Origin: Tetragonia tetragonoides
Lineage: Eukaryota; Streptophyta; Magnoliopsida; Caryophyllales; Aizoaceae
Reading direction: 5' to 3'
DNA: 64,000 nucleotides
NCBI GenBank assembly: GCA_038025085.1
Contig: CM076152.1
Span: 30,507,501 to 30,571,500, forward strand
Part shown: one piece after another, positions 1 through 11,412 of the stretch
Position numbering within the stretch: position 1 is the first letter of the stretch
Layout of the letters: each line of letters begins with the position of its first letter
Notes under the pieces: generated by a model
Databases searched by the model: none
Told to the model about the DNA's origin: nothing
The model's input: only the letters and a program-made list of their open reading frames with translations
Made by a program: the position numbers and the translations under genes

Positions 1-281
1 AGACGTACACTACTTGAACGAACTACCTGGCCTGATTCCACACTGGATACGTAGGTAACCCATTTAAGGGGCCCGGCCAAAATCAAAATCAATTCCATTC
101 AACTCATTCAAAAGGGATAATCTTTATTCAAGCTGAACGAATAAGCTTACATTGCAAGAATTAAAACTTCCTAAGGATAAAAAATAATAATAATAATAAT
201 GCAACTATGAGAGTTTAAGCTAAACAAATTCCTGTTATTATTTTTTAAAAAAAACTAGACTTGCTTTCCTAGAAAACTACT

Positions 282-1628
282 TTAATCCTTCTTCCCTTTA
301 GAAGGCATCTTTGAAGAGTTCTTCTTTGAAGGATCCTGGCTTGAGGACGACCTGTGATCGCTTCCTTGAGCCGGGGGCTTGCCTCTCTTCAGTACATGAT
401 AGTCTCCCATTTGAGACATTCCCTTTCTTTTCTTGCCTCCTGTTTTTGAGTCATATCTAGGCTTTAGTTGGTCCCACTCCTAATGACGAAGGGCTCGTCT
501 CGCTTCTCCATCACTGCAAGAAAGCCAGTTCAGGTAGGTCTCGGAAACTTGGGTTGGGGCAATCACCCGAGGTTCAGTCCAGCGATCCCGGCTACGCCAA
601 TATTTTCCCCACTCTGCAGGAAACTCAATACTCAAACCTACGATATTTGGCCTCGTAGTTTCTTGACGAGGGATAACCTGTTTCAAACCATATTGACTCA
701 TGATCCTAGAGGGAAAGAAGAAGGTAGTCTTGTATAAACCCAATATGGTAGTATAAAGGACCAAATTATCACAGGCCACTAAGGAAGTTAAGCTCCACCA
801 GGGCACCTGCCAACGGATGATAGGTCCAGCATGGAAAAAGGCATCCCATTCAGCAAGAGATTTTTCAGAATATAGCATTTTCCTAACCAGGAAGCTAGCA
901 GCAGTGTAGGTTTTTTTTTACCAAGTCCGAGGAACACGAATAATCAAGTTATCTGGCGACTCTATCAACCTCAGATGCTCACATAACCAGATTTGAAGCA
1001 GCAGGGGGCTGCCAGAAAAAGCTTGGTGAGGAGATATTTTTAACCTGTCAAGCCCAATAATGGTTTCCCCTACGACCAGATGCAAAGGGGAATGTCCTTC
1101 AATCATTTGATTAACCACTCGCAACAACGAGGCTCTACCCAAATTAGAAGATTCAGCATTAACAAACAACAGGTGGTTTAACAGGCACAGTACAAAAGCC
1201 TGTCGGCGACAACGCCTGAATATGGCATCCCTTTCAGAAGAAACTGCAAACTTTTCGCAAAGTTGAACCAAGTCCACATCGACACCAAGCACCATACTTT
1301 TGGCTTCTGCAGTTGAAAAAGCCAAGGATTTCTTGTATTGATCCCTAAAACCATCTCTCACATAAGGTATAGCTGGGGGAAGAACATCAGGCATATTGGT
1401 GATCGCAGCAAATTCCTCAAGTAGTGGGCATAATTCAGAATTACCAAAACGAAAAACGTGCAGGTTAGGGTCCCAATAATTCAAAGCGGAGCGAAGAAGG
1501 GGCCACAATATTTTTGTTGGTTTTAAAGTCAGCAGGGTGAAAACGTGAAATGGAGCTAGTTCAAGTTTTTCTTCTACGGTCAGATTTTTGCACCAGGCAT
1601 TGAACAGAGCTTCAAAGGATTTTGCCAT
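282..1628 (-). pseudogene. DUF7745-like plant protein carried in a retroelement, two in-frame stops
   Basis: Read on the minus strand from the ATG at 1628 (MAKSFEALFNAWC), with a possible upstream in-frame start at 1688. The first 236 codons form a helical domain with the feel of the plant DUF7745 family (LRSALNYWDPNLHVFRFGN, then LCPLLEEFAAITN). A TAA follows PRTW near 918. The same frame continues as KMLYSEKSLAEWDAFFHAG and a Trp-rich stretch to a TAG after RRALRH near 480. Past this stop the frame carries a basic tail (KKRKG, DYHVLKRGK, SSQDPSKKNSSK) and ends at 282. Three collinear pieces in one frame argue for one gene of about 448 codons broken by two point mutations rather than three genes. 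Function is unknown. The family assignment is from memory of typical members and could be wrong. Confidence 0.55.
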
Positions 1629-2205
1629 GGCAGAAAGTTGGGAAAGTTTGGGAGAGATAAGGTTTAAAGAAAAGTGGTACAACATCAAGCATCCCGAAAA
1701 TCCTATTTATAGGCAGAAACGCGGGCCGAAGAAGTCAGAAATCCAACAAAAAGCCCGACCCAGAGTCGTCAGCAGCCCATCCCAACGCTGTTAGCGGCCC
1801 AGACCCTGGCCCAGTCCGAATTTCCTTTTTGCTCCAGTTCGTATTTTTTTGACCCGGTCGACCCAATTTCAGCCCAGTTTTGATACCCGCACAAAATTAC
1901 AAAGCCCAAGACTCTCTTAGATTTATCTTTTTCCATTTTTTATTCCTTTTTTATATTTTTTTAGGGGGTATAATATGTGTAATTTTTGCTTTTTTTTTCT
2001 TTGTAAATTTTACCTTTTTCCTTTATTTATTCCCTAAATTATGGCACTGTCCTATTGCATAACACGTTGCATAATTAGATCAGACGGGCATAATTGAGTC
2101 ACCATAGCATATCATACATGTCATACAAAAAAAAAAAATGTTGCATAAAAAAAAACAGGAGCTCGAAATTCCAAGGTCAATATTTACAAAGAGGCCCAAC
2201 ACTGC

Positions 2206-4996
2206 TCAGCCGGAATCATTGTTGTCAGCATCGTCATCAACGGACAGCCCCTGACCATAGTTCTCGGTCGAGTAATAAAGAGAGGAGCTGTAAATGGGCC
2301 TACTGTTGTCAGGCCTCATGTCCCGACCATCATACACCGGTGCGCGCATGGGGGTACCTGCCGAAAACCCTAAAGCAAAGAAGTTCACCGTGGCCTGACT
2401 GGCAATATCCATAGCCACATCCTGATGCGAAGGCCCAGCATACGATGCATCCTATCCAGGGGCGTTTGCCCAACCTCCATCCAAGGGCGTAGCAACAGGA
2501 AGCCTATCAAGAGAAGGCCGGAAATCAGCAGGAGAGAACATCTCAGGAACATGCGGAATAGAAGGTCCGGGCGCCTCAGCAACAGGAGGCCTGGTCACTA
2601 CCACAGGAGGAGAACGAGCTATAGACAGTCTGCTCGCCGAAGAAGCTCGCGCAGCAGAAGAGTGGCGAGGACCCACTGAAGACGAAGACTGGGACATCTG
2701 CAACGATCAAAAGCCCAAAATATATTAAGTTAAGCACTCCACTTAGCTAAAAAAAAAAATAAGATAGAGGAAGAGAATCTACTCACATCAACGGTTCTAG
2801 ACCGAGAACTCTTCCCCTTGCCCATCATCCGACCATAGCCCTTCTTCAACAAATGAATGAGCTTGAAGACCTGAGAGGTCTGCTCCCGGTTCAGCTACAA
2901 AAAGAGAGAGAGAGCCACAAAATAAAGTCAGCATCCAAAAACAAACACAAGTACAAAAAGAGAGAAAGAGAGAAAAAAAGCTTACCCCGATGCAACCCTC
3001 AGGCAAGGGCAAGCCCTCCACCACTCCCCGTCAGCCATATAAAGGGGGAACTCCTCCACTACATGCCCCCCACTCTCTCCAATATACCTCACCTCATTGG
3101 TCGGCAAGGTCACGCTTGGGGGCTGACCCCGAGAAGCCCTAGGATGAGACCTCCTAGAGACCGGGGGAGCTAGACGATCAGCCTTCGAGATACAAATAGT
3201 CAGTATATTATGCATGGAGTTAAAGGACACAGATAAATTTATTACCTCAGAAGTGAGGTCCGGAATTAAGCGGTCCAAACAATAGGCCAGGTACATAGCA
3301 GTACGATCCAAACCAGCAACCTCCAGCACGAGAAATTCCGTGGCCGCCCTACCACGGATCACGACCCCCAGGTCCCGCACACTCAGACCACGCAGGTAAA
3401 ACATGGTCAAAGGATGATCCTCCAGAACCAAATGAGTACCCAGGGAGGGATAGACCAACCGAGTCAAGCGATCCCCAAGTACCATACAAAGCTGAATTGC
3501 CCCTCAAAGACCATCCGAAGAGAAAATACCCTAAAAGACTCTAGGGTAATATGGGGAGGAACCCTAGGAACATCGTCAAAAGCGGACCATAACACCTACA
3601 GATTACCAGTTCAAAGTTCATTCACACAAGATGAAGCAAAAAAAAAAGATGCACGGATCAACAACAACGTAACGTAGATGCGGCATGGCTCTCAAAATTG
3701 GCCCGGAAATGCTCTGGAGAAGTAAATGGGTGGGCATCCCTACCAACCCAGCGCGAACCCAGAGGGAACATCCTCAAACCAGGACGGTGAGGACCGAAGG
3801 CTGGAAAATACTCAAAAAACCACAGCTGCCACACAAAGCAAACAAAAGGATGATGATTTCCACAATTGAGCATAGGCAAAAAAATAAAGAGGAGTGAAAA
3901 AAAAAGGGGCATACCTCCAGTATCCTCCATGGGCCCGTGATAGACGTCTTCTCGCTCGTCTCCTTAGGCCTACAGGCCCGATGGCACCACTTCACCAAAG
4001 AAGAGTAAGCAGCAGCACCAAGGTTGTACTCGTGTACCTTGGTCAAATCCTCCAAGCATGTCAACAAACCGACTTGACACACGCTCTTCTTCTGAGCAAA
4101 GATCGTCGACCCCAGCAAGCAAGCCAGGAAAATGCGAGCCCTCTGCTCCTGGGTAAGCCCCTGCTCCACTACGGCCTCCCATAACCGCACCAAAGAAACC
4201 CGATCCTTATTAAAGTGGATGGATACGGGCCCGTAAAGCTCCAACAAAGTGTCACTCCGACGCCAGTAGTTCGCGTCGTACTGAATACGACGCCCTCTAA
4301 AGGATAACCCCGTGCACAGCAAACTGATAAGGGGTAGGGAACATCTCTCCAACAGGGGTATGAAAAGTGTTCGTAGAGTCCCAAAACCTCTCCAATAACC
4401 TCCGGGCAATAATCCTAGAATCCCTGGAGTGACAAGCAGGGATAACAGTAAGAAACTCATCAAGACCCGAGCCCAATACCAAACTCCTGGCCCCCTCCGA
4501 AAAGGTCCCCAACATCATAGCCTAGTGGGAAGTAGTCCCATGAGCCTGCAGCAAAACCCCGACACCCTAGCCAACAAACAAATTTTCTCAACACCCCATT
4601 TACCACAAATACAGCTAAAATAAATTCCACACAAATTATATGCAGCTGACCACCAATCCAGTACAAAGCCCAATTTGTTCGTGTGGCGAGGCACTAACAA
4701 TTTTAATTTTCAGTTCAAATATACTGAACACACAAAAAAAAACACAACAAAGAGTGAGTCAGAAGACATACCAGCTCCGAGTCAGATAAATGACTCCGTC
4801 TATCCGGCAACAGAACACGGCGGTCCCAAACGTCAGGCGGGCGCTAGTCCAACCTCATGAAAGCATCCTGGTACAGTCGAGCCCCATCTGCGTGACCGGT
4901 CGGAGGCCCTCGGGTAGAAGGCAACCTGGTGCGAAAATGGCTCTGGTCATACTCCTCATCACTCATAGGACGCTTTCCTTTGTCTACGGGAGCCAT
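2206..4996 (-). pseudogene. Plant mobile domain (PMD, MAIN/MAIL1-class) protein, spliced and decayed
   Basis: A minus-strand gene with seven inferred exons bounded by GT-AG signals: 4996-4772, 4545-3915, 3825-~3670, 3595-3246, 3182-2986, 2894-2787 and 2697-2206. Exon 1 starts MAPVDKGKRPMSDEEYDQSH. Exon 2 holds the PMD hallmarks FHTPVGEMFPTP and then LLELYGPV and VSLVRLWEAVVEQGLTQEQR. Exon 3 begins LWFFEYFPAFGPHRPGLRMF, and exon 4 reads VLWSAFDDVPRVPPHITLES. The last exon is Ser/Pro-rich and low in complexity. Damage includes TAG stops in exon 1 (after FMRLD), exon 2 (after GTTSH and HGVIL) and the last exon (after WANAPG), and frameshifts near 4310 and 3480. PMD proteins are nuclear factors of cellular origin (Arabidopsis MAIN and MAIL1) that transposons have repeatedly captured. 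This copy belongs to the element and is unlikely to make a full protein. Confidence 0.65.
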
Positions 4997-5690
4997 GAAA
5001 GCACAATGGAGTTTTCTCTTTCTACAAGTGGGAAAACAAAAGTTTCAGATTCGCAAGAAATAAACACCCATTCAACCATACAACCCAAAATTCAGCAACT
5101 AGGCGGAAAAATAAGCAAGTTCAAGACAAAAACCGAAGAAAACGGACAAGAATCGACTTACCTCAAGTGGAGTGAAGCACTCAACAATGGAGGAATTTGC
5201 AAGCTTGCTCTCGACAATGTTGCTCGACCAAAAAGAAGACCAAACGCGAAAAAGAAAAAAAATAGCGCTGAAGAGCTTTTATTGGCTCAAGCCGGCGCTG
5301 GCTAGAGCCGCTAGCGGCCTCAACTTGAGGCCTAGAGGCGCTGGCCTGGGCCGCTAGCGGCCCTGCAGACCTGCAGCGCGGGCCCCACTGCTGACCCATG
5401 ACCCCTTTTTCCAGTTCGAAGTCCGTTATTACAATTCGTTTTGCGGCAATATCAGTACCAAGCGCGCGGGAGCGAAGCCCTCTGGCCCACAAATTCAAAT
5501 TCGACATTTGGCCCATTTTACGGTACCAACTATTTCAGGAAAAACTAACCCGTTTATTTTTGCAGGTCCCAAATACTGAAACCCGGATCTACACTGCGAC
5601 GACTCTCACCGCGCGGAACGCCCAAGTTATTTATGAGCCCGAAAATTTTTATCGGCACTTGCTAAAGCAACACAACACTAAAAATTTTGG

Positions 5691-6075
5691 GTCAGTCACT
5701 GATCGCTTAAGCTATTGCGGTTAAACTGTCCTTCTGCGAAACTACAAATTTGGGGTCAGTCAATGATCGCTTAAGCTATTGCGGTTAAACTGTCCCTCTG
5801 CGAGGTTACAAATTTTTGGGGTTAGTCAATGATTGCTTAAGCTATTGCGGTTAAACTGTCCCTCTGCGAGGTTATAAATTTTTGGGGTTAGTCAATGATC
5901 GCTTAAGCTATTGCGGTTAAACTGTCCTTCTGCGAGGTTACTTATTTTGTGTCAGTCAATGATCACTTAAACTGTTGCGGTTATACTGTCCATTATTTTT
6001 TTTTATATGTTTCAGTCAATGATTGCTCAAACTATTGCATTTAACTGTTCATATGTCCTAACCACTTTACGGCCG
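5691..6075 (+). repeat. Six-unit ~65-bp tandem array
   Basis: Units start at about 5691, 5755, 5821, 5887, 5951 and 6011. Each opens with GTCAGTCAATGATCGCTTAA (or a variant), followed by GCTATTGCGGTTAAACTGTC. The first four are close copies and the last two are eroded. The array lies between the antisense genes and the LTR, the position where Tat/Ogre retroelements often carry amplified 3'-UTR repeats. Confidence 0.85.
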
Positions 6076-6478
6076 ATTATTTTTTAATCGCGTTGTCTCG
6101 TTAACTTTTTCATTTCTCGTACAGGGACAGGATCTCGACATCCGCCGAACGGTGTTTAGTCACTGTTTGTCGAAGCACTCCACGTTGATCGTTCTCAAAG
6201 TATTACTAACTTTTTCATTCACTCTGAATACAGGTCCCCAGTAGACGTTTAGACCATCTACGAGCGGTGTTTTATCCTGCTACCATAACCTTTGTTTTCT
6301 CTTGTGTTTACAGGGATGAAATCTTAGCACGCCACGAGCATGTATTAACTCAGGTTTGTCTTCATATGCATACATACTGTACACTCTCACACACCATGCG
6401 CACATCAGCATCCTGCATGTCGCCTTCGGAGTACTTTGATCTTCGCTTTTACTCAAGCTCGATCAAAGTGGTGGCTTC

Positions 6479-7729
6479 TTTAGACGCCAAAAAAGCGTCT
6501 TCAGATATCTCCGCAAAAGCCCGATGATGAAAGGAGTAATTTTTAAGCTTGAACTGCTATTTTGCTTTAATAGTTAAAATAAGGTATTAGGTTTTTCCTC
6601 CAAACACTCCTTCATTTCATTTCATTCAAAAGCCCCGTTCAAGAGCTTTCCAACGACACGTCTCATGCCTCGTTCCGACTCCTGGTCGCCAAGTTGCGAT
6701 TTAAGGGTAAAACCGTCTTTTACCGTTCAGGGGTAAAACGGTCTTTTCACATTTTTCGGAATATTTAAATTCCTCCGGAAAATAAAAACAGGCTGGATGT
6801 CGTCAATATGACGACATCCAGCTGGCTGCTGACAGCCGTCAGCGGCCCTGACTTCCTTCGGGCCCGGCTCATTTTTCAAGCCCGTCTCGTTTTCAGCTCA
6901 ATTTTCACCCGTCCAACCCTACTTCCCACGCCTATATAAACAATCCTTCACCCTCAGTTCAAAACAGACAGCCTACAATTGGCAACCTCTATTCTCGGTT
7001 GAGTACTCCCAAGCTTCTCCTTCTTTCTTCTAAAATTTGAGATCTTGCTTTACTATTTTTGTCAAATATAGCCTACAGTTCAGGTACAAATTCCTGAGGG
7101 ATCAAATTAAATTAATTGCTTATTTGTTTATTTTCTAGTAGTCATAATGTAGATATCATGCTAGGTCACGTTTTTATTGCTTCCTAAATACTGTCTGTCT
7201 AGTCGTTATGCTGCTCAACTTGTCAATCAAATGCATGTCTAAATAATGGTTAAAATAAATGTTGTGATGTTTGTGGTGAACCAACTAATAGTTTAAGTCT
7301 AGGCTGTTAATCCGGTTTTGCATGGGAATTATGTCTTTAAATTATTAAGCAAACTTGAGTTAGTAGAGGCCGTCACAAAACGGGCGAGTTGGGTGCCTAA
7401 CACCTTCCCACCTCGTACCTTCGCCCCCGAACCTATTTATTCTTGGGTACTTATATGTTTTATATAAGCGGGAGTCTTTCTAAAAACATGATTAGTTCAT
7501 TTATCGCGCTATTGGGTTGTCCTTTCCGTTTGTCCCTTCGGTTTGTCTCTTCAATAAAACGCCGATAGCAGATTTGTGAACTCTTTCATGGTTTTTATTT
7601 AATTCAAGTCTTTTCAAAAACTTTTCTAACTCGATGGTCCCTTGAACTTATCTAAGCACCAAATTGACAAATGTTCTGTAAGGACGCACTCCGTGGAAAC
7701 AAGGTTGGTGAAAATCCCGGGTCCTTACA
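6479..7729 (+). repeat. Long terminal repeat ending GGGTCCTTACA
   Basis: This is homologous in reverse orientation to the solo LTR at 44997-46599. Shared blocks include GCCAAAAAAG near the left end, GATGATGAAAGGAGTAATTT, the TATA region, the CGGGCGAGTTGGGTGCCTAA block and the terminal GGGTCCTTACA. The solo copy starts TGTAAATGCC, and the start here is worn (TTTAGACGCC), so the left edge is approximate. The solo copy is about 350 bp longer, so this one has deletions or the other has insertions. Confidence 0.75.
6933..6940 (+). promoter_or_regulatory. TATA box of the LTR promoter
   Basis: TATATAAA sits about 455 bp into the LTR. The matching place in the solo LTR reads TATAAATA on the minus strand (45824-45831). 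This fixes the sense strand of the left element as plus and shows that its PMD and DUF7745 genes are antisense to LTR transcription. Confidence 0.6.
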
Positions 7730-7849
7730 GTTGTACATTAATATCGAATTACAGGGGTACGACGTATACAAAACTTAAAATGTGGACGCAGCAGACAATT
7801 CACCAAACCATAGAGGTACAACGTGTAATATCCCTTTTTTTTTTATAAT

Positions 7850-9090
7850 AGAAGTGACTAACCTGATTTGTGTACTAGGTCCAAAGGTCCACATAAGGTT
7901 TGGCGTTATTCTCAATTCTCACTTAGGCAATTTTTTTTTGAGTAAAAGGCAATTTTTATTTTTAATAATTAGATACCCTTTTTAGCAAAGATTGACTTAT
8001 CTTATGTGTACAACAAGTCAAATGATCCACATAAAGTTTTATGTTATTTTTAATTTCACTCGGACAAGTTTAAACTTTTCTTATAAGATTATTTATTTTG
8101 TTTTTTTAGTTTGATTTTTTATTGATTTTTTTTGTTTCTAAAGGGTGATTCACCAAGTTTATACATTACGTGATTATATCCAATAGTCCACATAAGTTTG
8201 AGTTATATTTAAATTCCAATTAGACAATTTAATGTTTTACATATAAGATACCATTTTCTTAACATAGGGATGACTTACCTCATGATTTATACACGATATC
8301 TGATGGACCATGGTCTAAAATAGGTTTTTTTTTTCTTCGTATTTTTCAATTTCAACTGGATAATATTTTATTTTAGTTATAAGATAATCTTTCTTATCAT
8401 ATGGTCGAAATAGGTAATTAATCTAATTTGTACACCATATCCAATGGTCCATATCAGGTTATGCGTTATTCTTAAATGTCAGTTACGCAATTTGTAGCTT
8501 TAGTAATTAGGTAACCTTCTTAGCATAGGGATCACAAACCTTGTTCGTGCAAAAGATCCAACTATCCATTTAAGGTTTTGCGTTGTTTTTAAATTTCACT
8601 TGGACAATTTTTAGTTTTAGTTATATAAGATTATCTTTCTTATCGTAGGGATCGTTTACCTCGTTTATCTAACAGGTCAAATGGTCCACATAATTCTTTG
8701 TATTATTTTTAATTTTCATTTAGAACTTTTTTTTGCTTTAGCTATACGATGAGCTTTTTTAGCATAGAAGTGGCTCACATGGTTTATCAATCATGTCCAA
8801 TAATGACCGTATAAGTTTTTGTGTTGTTTTCAAATTTCACTTAGACATTAATTAGTTAATTAAGCTAGATAACTTTTCATATCCTTCTATGATGAACTGT
8901 ACCAGAATTATACTAATGAACAAAAATAGAACAATTTGAGAAATGTTTGTTTGTATGCCAAGTTCGGTAGTTCATTTAATGTTTTCGCGTTATTGATGAA
9001 TTTCTCTTAGAAAATATTTAGTTGTAGCTAGTATAGGGGTGAATTAGTTAATTTATACACGTTCAATGGTCCATATTTTTTTTTGACTTA
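7850..9090 (+). repeat. Highly diverged ~125-135-bp tandem array, about nine units
   Basis: Successive stretches repeat one order of words: a GACTTACC-like start, TTTATACAC or GTGTACAA, ATCCAATGGTCCACATAAG, GCGTTATTTTTAAATTTCACT, TTAGACAATTT, and TTAGCATAGGG at the end. Unit starts are near 7855, 7990, 8130, 8270, 8405, 8530, 8650, 8770 and 8950. Identity between units is low, so this is an old array. No coding sequence is visible. Confidence 0.65.
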
Positions 9091-9549
9091 TTCTGAGTTT
9101 CAGAAGATAGAATATGAGATTGTATTGAGATTGCCAATCATATATGTTACTTGTTGTACGCAAAGGATAAACAATTTTTATTTTATTTTATATGTTTGTT
9201 CTTTTTTTTTTTTTTTTTAATTTTAAACCACAAATAAGTAGTTTCGAGGGTGTAACTTTTTTTAAAGATGTTGAAACGATACATAAAGATGCATGGATAC
9301 ACACTTAATACAATATCTCTATTCTGAAAATTCTTAAATTGTACGAGTATAATTTAAAATTTCAACCATATTAGCAACAATAATTACTACAATTAAACTT
9401 TTGCTTTCAAAATCCATGGAAGATTTCAAAAAATAACCGACTTTGTTAGCTTCACAGGGCAATGTTTAATACGCACATAAAAATAGATAAGTAATTTTTT
9501 AAAGGGGAAACAATATATAAATATAATAAATATATAAGTTAACAAAATA
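9091..9549. other. AT-rich spacer, nothing recognised
   Basis: This is AT-rich sequence with a T-run near 9210. I see no ORF, repeat unit or RNA gene that I can support. Confidence 0.6.
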
Positions 9550-9728
9550 CAATAAAACCTCTATAAATTAATATTGTCGGAGCCATGGAATTTCATTAAT
9601 TTAGAGAGGTTACTAATTTATCAAGTAATAATTTAGCATACTATCTCAATGTCGGTATTGGAGAAAAGTACGTATTATTTTAGAGAGGTTATTAATTTAT
9701 CGAATAATAATTTAAAGAGGTTTTACTA
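9550..9728. mobile_element. Emigrant-like (pogo-type) MITE remnant
   Basis: The left end reads TA then CAATAAAACCTCTATAAATT. The right end is the inverse, AATTTAAAGAGGTTTTACTA. The Emigrant family of pogo-like MITEs ends in CAGTAAAACCTCTATAAA with a TA target. Internal copies of TAGAGAGGTTATTAATTTAT repeat the terminal motif. It is about 180 bp, non-coding and worn. Confidence 0.6.
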
Positions 9729-10440
9729 CAATGGTAAAAAGTTTCCATAGAAAAAACCCTAGCCTCCCTCCTTTGTTTCTCCTCCTTCTCTCTAGAACCT
9801 TAACCTTTAATTGAGCATATTTTCAGGCCGGGAGGCCCGATTTAGGCCATTCCCACCCTATGATTGATCGCATTATCACGTTTAATCTTGATTATTTTTT
9901 TCGCTCTGAGTAGATTAAATTCTCTCCCTTTATGGAGTTTTGAGATATCTTTTTATCTTCCTTTCTATTTGATTCTTTTTTCGCCTATTGTGCGACTGAT
10001 TTTTAGTAGAAGCAATATGAATTTGGTAGCCGGATATACACACGATCGATAAATCATACAGAGGTTTGTGGCCAAGCGATTGCGTTACTTGTGGTGAAGA
10101 TCTCTACTTACGTGAAAGATGAATATACATCAAAGGAAGTACATGGTTACTATGCATATTGTGAGAATCACACTTGACTCACTTGAGTATTCTAGTATAT
10201 TGACTTGTTAGCGGATTTTTTTTTTGTTATTTCTATTGATTTAGTATATTTTAGGGTTATTTTTATTGTAGATGCTATATGGCTTTTTTATAAATAAAGT
10301 TTCCTATTCCCATCTCAAAAAAAAGGTTGGCTAACGCCTATATAGTACAACTAGGACGGAGTAATATTTTACAAAAAAATTTCGTAAGAAAAAAAAACTT
10401 AACAAATAATTTATTGAAAATTTCATTGCGTACCCTCAAA

Positions 10441-10973
10441 GTTTGCACTTTTGAATGGAATAACTACTTTTTTTAAACTTTGCACGAAATAACCCTAAAG
10501 TTCAACACTTCTACACCCCGTACACAAAATCAGAAACGACACCTTAACGTCGTGAGGTTGATCAATTATGATTAGTGAAATGACTATTTTGCCCCTATAT
10601 CTTAATGCGAAAGAACCAAAATTGAAATAGCCGTTGGTTTTAGATATAGAGTTCGCACAAAACAACACTAAACTTATAAAATTGTGCACATGGTACCCCC
10701 GAACTTTTATAATGTAGTGGGTATTATGTGCAAAACAATATATACAAAAAATATAGAAAATTAAATAAATATTGTTTCATTTTTTTTTTCAAATTTGGTT
10801 TTCTTCGCATTAAGATATAATGGCAAAATAGTCATTTAACTATTCATAATTGACCAACTTGAGGGCGTTAAGCTTTCACTCCCCATTTTATATACGGGGT
10901 TAGAAATTTTAAATTTTAAAATTATTTCGTGTAAAGTTTTAAAAAATTGATTATCTTGTTCAAAAGTGCAAAC
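10441..10973. mobile_element. Foldback element or long-TIR MITE
   Basis: The left arm (10441-10622, starting GTTTGCACTTTTGAATGG) is matched in reverse by the right arm (10796-10973, ending CAAAAGTGCAAAC). Inner landmarks pair as well, for example CTATATCTTAATGCGAA against TTCGCATTAAGATATAA, and GACTATTTTGCC against GGCAAAATAGTC. Arms of ~180 bp around a ~170-bp centre resemble Mutator-type foldback MITEs. I could not define a target duplication. Confidence 0.65.
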
Positions 10974-11377
10974 TAAGATAATTTATCCATTGTGGTCAAA
11001 AATCAAAATAGCTGAGATTTGGCCCTGATTGAAATTTAATTTTACATGATCAAGCAAACACATTGGTAAGTGTGATCACCGCACCCAACTTCCATCCCAC
11101 GCGCTTTGTTGTTTCTCTCTGTCTCTCTTATCCATCGTGGCGGCTTCCCGATAAACGAAGCTGACTACCATGACGCACAGTCAGGCGGCCCCATAAAATT
11201 CATTTTTATTTTTATTTTAAATTCATTTATTGTTTTCATATTCATTGTACTCGTCAGCTTTCATCATTTATACAAAGAGACCCACACGAAAACACCTCCA
11301 TTAAAATCACCCATAACAAACTCAACATCTTCAGCGACGACGATACTGACAATCAGAGAGAGAAAAAGAGGAGAGAG

Positions 11378-11411
<34 letters not shown>
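10974..11411 (+). promoter_or_regulatory. Upstream region and 5' leader of the MFP2 gene with a GA microsatellite
   Basis: The stretch before the MFP2 start holds CT-rich sequence near 11110 and a GA-rich tract at about 11352-11410 that abuts the ATG. Such purine or pyrimidine tracts are common in plant 5' UTRs. No convincing TATA box is seen, and the transcription start cannot be placed. Confidence 0.4.

Positions 11412-11412
<1 letters not shown>

Larger units (their letters stand above)
1..7729 (+). mobile_element. 3' part of a large LTR retroelement (Ty3-gypsy, Tat/Ogre-like by layout) with antisense extra genes
   Basis: The block ends in a 1.25-kb LTR (6479-7729) whose TATA box points right. 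A copy of the same LTR family occurs as a solo LTR at 44997-46599. To its left lie a tandem array (5691-6075) and two spliced, decayed genes on the minus strand, PMD-type at 2206-4996 and DUF7745-like at 282-1628. No gag, protease, RT or integrase is visible, so they must lie left of position 1 or be absent. Extra ORFs antisense to gag-pol and tandem repeats in the 3' untranslated part are known from Tat/Ogre-lineage gypsy elements, and that is the only basis for the lineage guess. A non-autonomous derivative is equally possible. The purine-rich AAAGTGGTGG just left of the LTR could be a weak polypurine tract. Confidence 0.5.

Noticed and set aside
2982..3485. 167-codon minus-strand ORF as a stand-alone gene
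   Set aside because: It spans two exons and an intron of the PMD pseudogene. The GT-AG borders at 3246/3182 and the collinear PMD motifs explain it better.
7642..7985. Overlapping plus-strand ORFs of ~67 codons across the LTR end
   Set aside because: They start inside the LTR and run into the degenerate repeat array with no protein-like features.
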